Shown here in pieces: positions 7,402 through 13,874 of a stretch of 16,425 nt of DNA. The stretch lies in contig DATGMB010000062.1 in the NCBI GenBank assembly GCA_035293845.1, positions 1-16,425 of the forward strand, written 5' to 3'. The DNA is from DATGMB01 sp035293845. GTDB lineage: Bacteria > Acidobacteriota > Terriglobia > Bryobacterales > Bryobacteraceae. The translations under genes and the position numbers were made by a program. The first letter of the stretch is position 1. Each line of letters opens with the position of its first letter. A model generated the notes under the pieces. The model was not told the DNA's origin, did no database searches, and saw nothing but the letters and a program-made list of their open reading frames with translations.

Positions 7402-7425
7402 CTCGGCGCCTCGGCGTCTCGGCGG
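7402..7425. repeat. Tandem CTCGGCGN octamers (dispersed-repeat type)
   Basis: Three consecutive octamers, CTCGGCGC, CTCGGCGT and CTCGGCGG, are followed by TGAA in the 95-nt gap between the 126-aa gene and phoR. Read on the other strand this is an array of GCCGAG units. From general knowledge, similar CTCGGCG/CTCTGCG-GTGAA strings recur between genes in several large bacterial genomes. The function is unknown. It forms part of the phoR leader if the two genes are co-transcribed. Confidence 0.5.
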
Positions 7426-7449
7426 TGAATCCAATTCCCCGCAATCCCC

Positions 7450-7830
7450 TTACTTCGCCCGGATCGCCGCCTCTTCCATGCGCCGCAGCTCCGCCGCGTA
7501 CCGCTCCAGCTCCGCGTAAGGCACCGTGATCAGGTTCTTCTCCAGGTCCTCGCCCGTCGCGATCACGTGCAGCAGGTGCATCTCGGCCAGCCGCGCGCAC
7601 CAGGGGTCGTCCATCGGCCGCCCCGTCTCGCGGCTCAGCCGCACGAGGTCCGGATGCCTGAGCGCGATGACCTTTTCGGTCTGCTTGCCGCCTTCGTCCA
7701 CGAGCACGAACTTCACGTCCACGGTATCGGCATGGCGGATGGAAATCGCCGTCTGCAGGTACTTCAGCAGCACCTGGAACTTGCGGCCGAACGGATCGGG
7801 CCCCGCTTCGAACTCCCGGTAATTGAGCAT
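7450..7830 (-). CDS. Small protein of unknown function upstream of phoR
   Basis: I do not recognise the family. The product is 126 aa, soluble and charged, with no signal peptide, membrane segment or Cys cluster. It has an N-terminal part with mixed strand-like character (FQVLLKYLQTAISIRHADTV, then VDVKFVLVDEGG) and a helical, charged C-terminus (YAELERYAAELRRMEEAAIR). Sequence with this amphipathic pattern and normal codon use is likely to be a real gene. The ATG at 7830 has a weak CAGGT upstream. It is 95 nt upstream of phoR on the same strand and may share its transcript. It is divergent from the dehydrogenase gene, sharing the 53-bp region 7831-7883. A link to phosphate sensing is possible but unsupported beyond position. 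Confidence 0.7.
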   Translation of the reverse strand: MLNYREFEAGPDPFGRKFQVLLKYLQTAISIRHADTVDVKFVLVDEGGKQTEKVIALRHPDLVRLSRETGRPMDDPWCARLAEMHLLHVIATGEDLEKNLITVPYAELERYAAELRRMEEAAIRAK

Positions 7831-7883
7831 GCTACCTGCTATCTTAACGGATGTGAGCGCGGCCCCTCCGCGCCTTTTCCATC

Positions 7884-8912
7884 ATGCTGGTAGCCGAACT
7901 CATCGCCAATCGTCAGTTCCGTCTCTCCGAGCAGCCGGCCGCGCCGCCCGCTCCGGGTGAGATTCAGGTGCGCGTCGCCGCCGTGGGCATCTGCGGTTCG
8001 GACGTCCATTCCTACGCCGAGGGCGCCATCGGGGATACGCCCTGCGTCTATCCCATGGTCCTGGGCCACGAACCCGCCGGCACGGTGGTGAGCGCCGGAG
8101 CCGGCGTTACCGGATGGGCGCCCGGCGACCGCGCCGCGCTCGAACCCGCGGTCTACTGCTATCACTGCGAATTCTGCCGCGCCGGCCGCCACAACGTCTG
8201 CGCCAACATCCGTTTCCTCTCGACTCCCGGCATCCCCGGCTTCTTCCGGGAGTTCGTCAATCTGCCCGCGCACAACCTGCTCCCCATTCCGCCCGAGCTG
8301 CCGCTCGATGCCGCCACTCTGATCGAGCCCCTGGCCGTCGCGCTCCACTCGCTGCGGTTCGCCGCGCCGCAGATCGGTGAAACCATCGCGGTCTTCGGCG
8401 CCGGGCCCATCGGCCTGCTGACCATCGCCAGCCTCAAGGCCGCCGGAGCCTCCCGCATCCTCGCGGTCGAGCCCGTGCCGCACCGCCGCGAAATGGCCCG
8501 CGCGCTCGGCGCGCACGATGCCATCGATCCCGTCGCCGGCGATGCCGTGGACGAACTCCTCGCCGCCACCCGCCGCCGCGGCGTCGATTGCGCCATCGAT
8601 TGCGCCGCCAAGGAGAACACCACGAATCAGGCGATCCGCGCCGCGCGCAACGGCGGCCGCGTCGTGCTGACCGGCATCCACTCCGCGGCGCTGGTACCCT
8701 TCGATGTGTCCCACATGCGCCGCAAGGAGCTCGCGATCTTCAACGTCCGCCGCTCGAATCACGAGTCCGAAGCCGCCCGCGATTTCCTCGTGGCAAACCT
8801 GGCGCTCTTCATGCCCCTGGTGACCCACCGGCGTCCCCTGGCCGATATCGCCGCGGCTTTCGAGACGGTCGAGCACTACGCGGATGGTGTCGGCAAGATG
8901 GTGATTGTATAG
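7884..8912 (+). CDS. Zinc-dependent medium-chain alcohol/polyol dehydrogenase
   Basis: This is a 342-aa member of the sorbitol/threonine dehydrogenase branch of the medium-chain family, oxidising a secondary alcohol or polyol with a nicotinamide cofactor. Catalytic zinc ligands are visible: C37 in GICGSD, H62-E63 in GHEPAG and E148 in LIEPLAV. The structural zinc cysteines are C92, C95, C98 and C106 (YCYHCEFCRAGRHNVC). The Rossmann motif GAGPIG is at 172-177, and an acidic residue after the second strand (E196 in AVEP) favours NAD over NADP. The substrate cannot be told. No clear ribosome site precedes ATG 7884, so a leaderless or short-leader mRNA is possible. It converges on the DinB-family gene, with 15 nt between stops. 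Confidence 0.9.
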   Translation: MLVAELIANRQFRLSEQPAAPPAPGEIQVRVAAVGICGSDVHSYAEGAIGDTPCVYPMVLGHEPAGTVVSAGAGVTGWAPGDRAALEPAVYCYHCEFCRAGRHNVCANIRFLSTPGIPGFFREFVNLPAHNLLPIPPELPLDAATLIEPLAVALHSLRFAAPQIGETIAVFGAGPIGLLTIASLKAAGASRILAVEPVPHRREMARALGAHDAIDPVAGDAVDELLAATRRRGVDCAIDCAAKENTTNQAIRAARNGGRVVLTGIHSAALVPFDVSHMRRKELAIFNVRRSNHESEAARDFLVANLALFMPLVTHRRPLADIAAAFETVEHYADGVGKMVIV

Positions 8913-8927
8913 CCCGGCCGCCGCGCG

Positions 8928-9446
8928 CTAGCTCGCCGCGCCCGCCGCGCCCAATTGCCGGTAATAAACGATCAGATCGAGCGGCGGCGGCACGCGGCCC
9001 ATCGCGCGGAGCATTCCGGAGACCTGCCCGCGGTGGTGGGTGCCGTGATTGACTACGTGCAGCACCAGTTGCCACAGCGGCTGCCGGTGCGCATTCCCCT
9101 TCAGGTCCTTGTAATCCACCAGCCGCTCCGTAGACGCGTCCGTCAGCCCGGCCGCCCACAGGCGCCAGCGTTCCTGGAGCGCCGGCCAGTCGTTTTGCAA
9201 CACCGCAAGGCTGTAATCGGCATCCGCCACGAACCCGGGACTCTCTCCGCCGCCGGCCAGCCGCCAGAGCCAGATCCGGTCCGCGGCGAACACATGCACC
9301 AGGGTTCCCAGCACACTGCGCTCGGAGGTCCGGAAATCGCGCACCAGCTCCTGTTCGGAGAGCTCGGCCGCCGCGTCCACAAGCCGCTGGCTGGCCCACG
9401 CCGTATAGTCGATGTGGGCCCGCAACACATCCGCAATGACAGGCAT
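8928..9446 (-). CDS. DinB/YfiT-family putative metal-dependent protein
   Basis: This 172-aa four-helix-bundle protein is of the DinB superfamily, whose members include thiol transferases and other metal-binding enzymes. The expected three-histidine metal site can be proposed: H51 in LVHVFAADRIWLW, plus H134 and H138 in HVVNHGTHHRGQ, the family's most conserved motif. The reading frame extends upstream to 9932 through the antisense of the DUF721 gene. I chose ATG 9446 because MPVIADVLRAHIDYTAWASQ is the standard DinB first helix and gives the usual length. Its stop lies 15 nt from the convergent dehydrogenase stop. The substrate is unknown. Confidence 0.88.
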   Translation of the reverse strand: MPVIADVLRAHIDYTAWASQRLVDAAAELSEQELVRDFRTSERSVLGTLVHVFAADRIWLWRLAGGGESPGFVADADYSLAVLQNDWPALQERWRLWAAGLTDASTERLVDYKDLKGNAHRQPLWQLVLHVVNHGTHHRGQVSGMLRAMGRVPPPLDLIVYYRQLGAAGAAS

Positions 9447-9506
9447 GGCTCGATTATCGCGCGGCGCGGGATTCGCCGCACGGCCGTGGCGGTTCACCGT
9501 GCGCTC

Positions 9507-9543
9507 CCGGACATTTGGTCCGGCGGCTTCGCGTTGATAAAAT
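9507..9543 (+). promoter_or_regulatory. Candidate promoter with small dyad upstream of the DUF721-gatCA operon
   Basis: TTGGTC (9515-9520) is followed after 17 nt by TAAAAT (9538-9543), which is 5/6 to the -10 consensus, inside a short AT-rich tract. A perfect dyad CCGGAC-ATTTG-GTCCGG (9507-9523) overlaps the -35 and could be an operator. The predicted RNA start near 9550 would leave a leader of only about 10 nt before ATG 9559, consistent with the lack of a ribosome site there. It also lies in the 112-nt region divergent from the DinB-family gene. Confidence 0.35.
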
Positions 9544-9558
9544 AATCGCACCGGCATA

Positions 9559-9966
9559 ATGGAACGCGCGAGCAAGCTGATCCGGACCCTGCGGTTACCC
9601 GGCGAAACTCTGAATCTCGAGGAGATCGCGTGTACGGCGTGGCCCGCCGCGGTGGGGCGCCGCATCGCCGCGCATACGCGCGCGGCGCGGCTGGTCCGCA
9701 CGCGCCTGATCGTCGAGGTGGAGGACCGCGTGTGGCAGCGCCAGCTTTTCGCGCTCACCGGGCAGATCCTGCGCAATCTCGAGCGGCATCTCGGCGCGGG
9801 CGCCGTCGAGGAGATCGAGTTCCGGATCGTCCCGCGCCGCCGCGAGCCGCAGCGCGAGACCCAGGCGGCGATACCCGCGCTGGCTGCCGCCGATGAAGCC
9901 GATTCCATTGCCGACCCGATCCTGCGCGGCATTTACCGCGCCTCCCGGAAAAGGGCGCTGGCGTGA
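9559..9966 (+). CDS. DUF721 / DciA-like protein
   Basis: This 135-aa protein has the DUF721 core at about residues 24-90: TAWPAAVGRRIAAHTRA (W28, G33, H39), then LIVEVEDRVWQRQLFAL (W59), and VEEIEFRI at the end. DciA proteins of this family load or assist the replicative helicase DnaB in bacteria without DnaC. Whether this copy does so is inference from family membership. The C-terminal tail (about 91-135) is basic, then acidic, and poorly conserved. No ribosome site is evident before the ATG. Its stop overlaps the gatC GTG start by 4 nt (GTGA), so it is translationally coupled to gatC. Confidence 0.8.
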   Translation: MERASKLIRTLRLPGETLNLEEIACTAWPAAVGRRIAAHTRAARLVRTRLIVEVEDRVWQRQLFALTGQILRNLERHLGAGAVEEIEFRIVPRRREPQRETQAAIPALAAADEADSIADPILRGIYRASRKRALA

Positions 9967-10262
9967 AGATCACCGCTGATGAAGTCCGCTACGTCGCCGC
10001 GCTGGCGAACCTCGCGCTCACCGACGACGAGATCGCCCGCTTCCAGGCCGAGCTGAGCGGCATTTTGGACCATTTCGACAAGCTCAACGAGATCGACACG
10101 GCCGGCGTCGAACCGATGGCGCAGGTCCTCTCCGCCGCCGGCCCGGCGGCCACGCTGCGCGAGGACATCCCCGTTCCGCCGCTCGGCAGCCAGGCCGCTC
10201 TCGCCAACGCGCCGCAATCCGGCGGCGGCTATTTCAAAGTCCCCAAAGTCATCGAACGCTGA
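9963..10262 (+). CDS. gatC: GatC, Asp/Glu-tRNA amidotransferase subunit C
   Basis: This is the small subunit of the GatCAB amidotransferase, which converts misacylated Glu-tRNA(Gln) or Asp-tRNA(Asn) to the amide form; it wraps around and stabilises GatA-GatB. The 99 aa match family length. The conserved pattern is clear: VRYVAALANLALTDDEIARF (about 9-28), then LDHFDKLNEIDTAGVEPMAQ and the late LREDIP. It starts with GTG at 9963, overlapping the upstream DUF721 stop. AAGG lies about 10 nt before the start. gatA follows after 2 nt. Confidence 0.95.
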   Translation: MKITADEVRYVAALANLALTDDEIARFQAELSGILDHFDKLNEIDTAGVEPMAQVLSAAGPAATLREDIPVPPLGSQAALANAPQSGGGYFKVPKVIER

Positions 10263-10264
10263 AC

Positions 10265-11719
10265 ATGGATATCGCCTCGCTCAGCATCGCCACCGTGAGG
10301 GACGCGCTTCTGGCGCGCCGCACGAGCGCCGTCGAGCTCACCACCGAAGCGCTGCGCTTCGCCGAAGCGGAGAATCCGCGCACCAACGCCTGGCTGCATT
10401 TCTGCCCGGAGCGCGCGCTGGCGCAAGCCAGCCGCGTCGATGAGGCGCTGGCCCGCGGCGACGACCCCGGGCCGCTGGCCGGCGTTCCGATCGCGGTCAA
10501 AGATGTTATCGTGACCCGGGGCGTGCGCACCACCTGCGCTTCGCGGCTGCTCGATCGCTTCATTCCGCCCTACGACGCCACCGCGATCGAGCGGATCGAG
10601 CGCGCGGGCGGCGTGATCCTGGGCAAGACCAACTGCGACGAGTTCGCGATGGGCTCCTCGAACGAGAACTCGGCGTTCGGCCCGGTGCGCAACCCGGTGG
10701 CTCCGGACCGCGTTCCCGGCGGATCGAGCGGCGGCTCGGCGGCGGCCGTCGCACAGGGGACCGCCGTGGTGGCGCTCGGCTCCGATACCGGCGGCTCGAT
10801 CCGACAGCCCGCATCGTTTTGCGGCGTGGTCGGCGTCACTCCCACCTACGGCCGCGTCTCGCGCTACGGCCTGACGGCTTTCGCCAGCTCGCTCGACCAT
10901 ATCGGCCCCTTCGCCCGTTCCGTGCGCGATGCCGCCACGGTGCTGCGGGTAATCGCCGGGCGCGACGCCTCCGACGCCACTTCCGCCGAGGTGGAGGTGC
11001 CGGATTATCCATCGCTGCTCGATGGCCGCGTGAAAGGCTTGAAGCTTGGCCTGCCGCGCGAGTATCTAAAGGATTTGACGAGCGAGACGGGAGACCTGAT
11101 CGAGCGTGCCGCGCAAACGGTCGCGGGCCTGGGCTGCAAATTGCGGGAGATCAGCCTACCCTCGACCGATGCCGCCGTGGCCTGCTACTACGTGATCGCC
11201 ACCGCGGAAGCCAGCTCGAATCTCGCGCGCTACGACGGCGTCCGCTACACGGCGCGCTCGCCCGAGTCCGACACCCTCGCGGACATGTACCGGAACACGC
11301 GCGGCGAAGGTTTCGGCGCCGAATGCAAGCGCCGGATCATGCTCGGCACGTACGTGCTCAGCCACGGCTATTACGACGCCTATTATCTGAAGGCCCAGCG
11401 GGTGCGCGCGCTGATCGCCCGCGATTTCACGAACGCTTTCGCGGAGGTCGACGCCATCCTCGCGCCGGTTTCGCCCTATCCGGCATTCCGGCTGGGCGAG
11501 AAGGTGGACGACCCGGTTTCGATGTACCTGTCCGATATTTACACCATCACGGGCAGCCTGGCGGGAATCCCGTGCATGAGCGTCCCGTGCGGCGCCACGC
11601 GCGAAGGACTGCCGGTGGGTATGCAGATTCTGACCCGGCATTTCGACGAGGCCACGATGTTCCGCCTCGCCGATGCCTATGAACGCAGTGCGGCGCAGGC
11701 TTCCGGTCTGCGCGCTTGA
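10265..11719 (+). CDS. gatA: GatA, Asp/Glu-tRNA amidotransferase subunit A (amidase)
   Basis: This is the glutaminase subunit that frees ammonia for GatB. The 484-aa length is standard. The amidase-signature triad is at the textbook positions: K79 in GVPIAVKD, S154 in PGGSSGGSAA and S178 in SDTGGSIR. The flanking GKTNCDEFAMGSSNENSAFG (120-139) and the C-terminal SLAGIPCMSVPCG are also typical. It follows gatC by 2 nt with little ribosome site of its own, so expression is probably coupled. gatB is not downstream and must be elsewhere if the complex functions. The gene looks intact. Confidence 0.97.
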   Translation: MDIASLSIATVRDALLARRTSAVELTTEALRFAEAENPRTNAWLHFCPERALAQASRVDEALARGDDPGPLAGVPIAVKDVIVTRGVRTTCASRLLDRFIPPYDATAIERIERAGGVILGKTNCDEFAMGSSNENSAFGPVRNPVAPDRVPGGSSGGSAAAVAQGTAVVALGSDTGGSIRQPASFCGVVGVTPTYGRVSRYGLTAFASSLDHIGPFARSVRDAATVLRVIAGRDASDATSAEVEVPDYPSLLDGRVKGLKLGLPREYLKDLTSETGDLIERAAQTVAGLGCKLREISLPSTDAAVACYYVIATAEASSNLARYDGVRYTARSPESDTLADMYRNTRGEGFGAECKRRIMLGTYVLSHGYYDAYYLKAQRVRALIARDFTNAFAEVDAILAPVSPYPAFRLGEKVDDPVSMYLSDIYTITGSLAGIPCMSVPCGATREGLPVGMQILTRHFDEATMFRLADAYERSAAQASGLRA

Positions 11720-11756
11720 TGTTTGATCTTGCTTTGAGAGGAGACAAGGAGACAAA

Positions 11757-12383
11757 ATGACACCTCAACTCGCCCCATTCTCGCTTCCACAACTTCCCTA
11801 TGACGCCGCCGCTCTGGAACCCCACATCGACAAGATGACGATGGAGATCCACCACGGCAAGCACCACGGCGCCTATGTCACCAACCTCAACAAGGCCCTC
11901 GAATCGGCGCCCGAGCTGAAGGGCAAATCCATCGAGGAGCTGCTCGCCAACAACTGCGCCATCGTGCCGGAGAATATTCGCACGGCCGTGCGCAACAACG
12001 GCGGCGGCCACATCAACCACAGCATGTTCTGGCAGATCATGGCGCCGGGCGCCGGCGGGCAGCCGGTGGGCAACGTGGCGCAAGCGATCACCGGCACATT
12101 CGGCAGCTTCGATGCCTTCAAGGAAAAGCTGAGCCAGGCCGGAATGACGCGGTTCGGTTCGGGCTGGGCCTGGCTGGTCAAAGCCGGCGGCAAGCTCGAG
12201 ATTATCTCCACCGCCAACCAGGACAGCCCGGTGATGGAAGGCAAGTTCCCGGTGATGGGCGTGGACGTGTGGGAGCACGCCTATTACCTCAAATACCAGA
12301 ACCGCCGCGCGGATTACCTGGCCGCGTGGTGGAACGTGGTGAACTGGCCGGAAATCGAGAAGCGGTTCAACAGCAGCAAGTAG
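11757..12383 (+). CDS. sodA: Superoxide dismutase, Mn-type
   Basis: This enzyme dismutates superoxide to oxygen and hydrogen peroxide. The 208-aa sequence is of the Fe/Mn family. Metal ligands are H32 (MEIHHGKHHGAY), H88 (GGGHINHSMFW), D170 and H174 (DVWEHAYYLKYQ). Mn specificity is favoured by the GGGHINH form of the second ligand motif and by Gln155 in the NQDSP segment; iron enzymes usually place the active-site Gln in the first half. No signal peptide is seen, so it is cytoplasmic. The ribosome site is strong (AAGGAG, 5 nt from ATG, within a purine-rich GAGAGGAGACAAGGAG). It lies 37 nt after gatA; a separate promoter is possible but not evident. Confidence 0.95.
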   Translation: MTPQLAPFSLPQLPYDAAALEPHIDKMTMEIHHGKHHGAYVTNLNKALESAPELKGKSIEELLANNCAIVPENIRTAVRNNGGGHINHSMFWQIMAPGAGGQPVGNVAQAITGTFGSFDAFKEKLSQAGMTRFGSGWAWLVKAGGKLEIISTANQDSPVMEGKFPVMGVDVWEHAYYLKYQNRRADYLAAWWNVVNWPEIEKRFNSSK

Positions 12384-12388
12384 GGATC

Positions 12389-12471
12389 GGGGGTTTTGGG
12401 GATTGGGGATTGGGGGTTCGGGGCCGCAGGTCAACCCGCCCCTAATCCCTGATCCCCGACCCCCAACCCCC
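12389..12471. repeat. G-rich inverted repeat with G-quadruplex potential between sodA and sthA
   Basis: The left arm (12389-12423) holds five runs of four or five G (12389-12393, 12398-12401, 12405-12408, 12412-12416, 12420-12423) with loops of only 3-4 nt. The right arm (12439-12471) is a C-rich imperfect reverse complement of the same GGGGATT-type unit. They flank a 15-nt spacer. Units like GGGGATTGGGGATT recur between genes in several repeat-rich bacterial genomes. It fills the gap from the sodA stop to within 6 nt of the sthA ATG, so it could act as a transcript end, a barrier or a G4 switch. Confidence 0.75.
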
Positions 12472-12476
12472 TTTCC

Positions 12477-13865
12477 ATGCACACTTACGACCTCATCGTG
12501 ATCGGCTCCGGGCCGGCGGGGCAGCGCGCGGCCATTCAGGCGGCAAAGTGCGGGCGGAAGGTTGCCGTCATCGAGCAGCGGGAAGTGGTGGGCGGCGCGT
12601 GCATCAACACCGGCACCATCCCCTCGAAGACGATGCGCGAAGCCGTGCTGCACCTCTCCGGCTTTCAGTTTCAGGGCATCTACGGGGTGAGCTACCGCGT
12701 CAAGGAAAAGATCACGATGGCGGATCTCGGCTTCCGCGTCAACCAGGTGATCAAGACCGAGGCCGACGTCACGCAGGCGCAGCTCGCGCGCAACGGTGTC
12801 GAACTGGTCAACGCGCGGGCGAGCTTCCTCGATGCGACGCATGTGCGCGTGGAAAACCAGCTCGGCCAGGCGGAAATCGAAGCGCCGATGATCGTGATCG
12901 CGACCGGCACGCGACCGGCTACCTCGCCGACGGTCCCGCTCAACGGCCGCACGATCATCAACAGCGACCAGATCCTGCAGCTTCCGGAAATCCCGAAGAC
13001 GCTGATTGTGGTCGGCGGCGGCGTAATCGGCGTGGAGTATGCCTGCATGTTCGCGATTCTGGGTGTGCGGGTGATCCTGATCGAGCGCCGGCCTCACCTG
13101 CTCGAATTTGCGGACCAGGAGATTGTCGAGACGCTCTCCTACCACCTGCGCGATCATCGTGTCACGATGCGGCTGAACGAGGAGGTGGCGAGCGTGGAGG
13201 AGATGCCGGACGGCGGCGTGGTCGCGAATCTCAAGAGCAATAAGCGCATCACCGGCGATGCGCTGCTCTATGCCGTGGGCCGCCAGGGCAATGTCGACGA
13301 TCTGAATCTCGCCGCGGCGGGCCTGGAGGCCGACGCCCGCGGGCGGATCGCGGTCGATTCCAATTACCGCACCAAGGTCCCGAATATTTTCGCGGCCGGC
13401 GACGTGATCGGCTTTCCTTCGCTGGCTTCCGTTTCGATGGAGCAGGGCCGGATTGCCGCGGCGAACCTGTGCGGCATCAAGGTGCACTCCAACCCGGCGA
13501 ATTATCCTTACGGCATCTACACGATTCCCGAGATTTCCTTCATCGGCAAGACGGAAGAGCAGTTGACCGAAGAGGACGTTCCGTACGAAACCGGCGTCGC
13601 CTACTACCGCGAAACGGCGCGCGGCCAGATTCGGGGCGACACGACCGGCCGGCTGAAAATCTGCTTCCACCGCGAGACCCGTGAAATCCTCGGGGTTCAC
13701 ATCATCGGAGAAGGGGCTTCCGAGCTTCTTCACATCGGCCAGGCCGTGATGATTCTGAAGGGCACCGTGGACTATTTCGTCGACACCGTTTTCAACTATC
13801 CCACTCTGGCCGAATGCTACAAACAGGCGGCATTCAATGGCATCAATAAACTGATGCGCTTTTAA
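12477..13865 (+). CDS. sthA: Soluble pyridine nucleotide transhydrogenase (Si-specific)
   Basis: This cytoplasmic flavoprotein transfers hydride between NADPH and NAD+, rebalancing the two pools. The 462-aa protein has the FAD motif GSGPAG (10-15), the NAD(P) motif GGGVIG (180-185), ATGTRP (142-147) and the second FAD segment AAGDVIGFP (306-314). In place of the CxxxxC redox disulfide of lipoamide dehydrogenase it has GGACINTGTIPSK (39-51): C42 is kept but the second Cys is Thr47, the hallmark that separates SthA from disulfide reductases. The C-terminal VFNYPTLAECYKQAAFNG fits SthA, with no HPT motif. There is no ribosome site, since the repeat abuts the ATG. It is followed 9 nt later by a ROK-family gene. 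Confidence 0.93.
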   Translation: MHTYDLIVIGSGPAGQRAAIQAAKCGRKVAVIEQREVVGGACINTGTIPSKTMREAVLHLSGFQFQGIYGVSYRVKEKITMADLGFRVNQVIKTEADVTQAQLARNGVELVNARASFLDATHVRVENQLGQAEIEAPMIVIATGTRPATSPTVPLNGRTIINSDQILQLPEIPKTLIVVGGGVIGVEYACMFAILGVRVILIERRPHLLEFADQEIVETLSYHLRDHRVTMRLNEEVASVEEMPDGGVVANLKSNKRITGDALLYAVGRQGNVDDLNLAAAGLEADARGRIAVDSNYRTKVPNIFAAGDVIGFPSLASVSMEQGRIAAANLCGIKVHSNPANYPYGIYTIPEISFIGKTEEQLTEEDVPYETGVAYYRETARGQIRGDTTGRLKICFHRETREILGVHIIGEGASELLHIGQAVMILKGTVDYFVDTVFNYPTLAECYKQAAFNGINKLMRF

Positions 13866-13874
13866 GGAGCACGT

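Noticed and set aside
9447..9932. N-terminal extension of the DinB-family frame antisense to the DUF721 gene.
   Set aside because: It is Arg/Ser-rich shadow sequence. The DinB first helix begins at ATG 9446.
12384..12476. Reading the G-rich inverted repeat as an ordinary intrinsic terminator for sodA.
   Set aside because: The arms pair imperfectly and no U-tract follows. It may still end transcription, but the standard pattern is absent.
12477..13865. Calling the flavoprotein lipoamide dehydrogenase or mercuric reductase.
   Set aside because: The redox disulfide is incomplete (C42 kept, Thr47 in place of the second Cys) and the C-terminal HPT motif is absent, which fits SthA.
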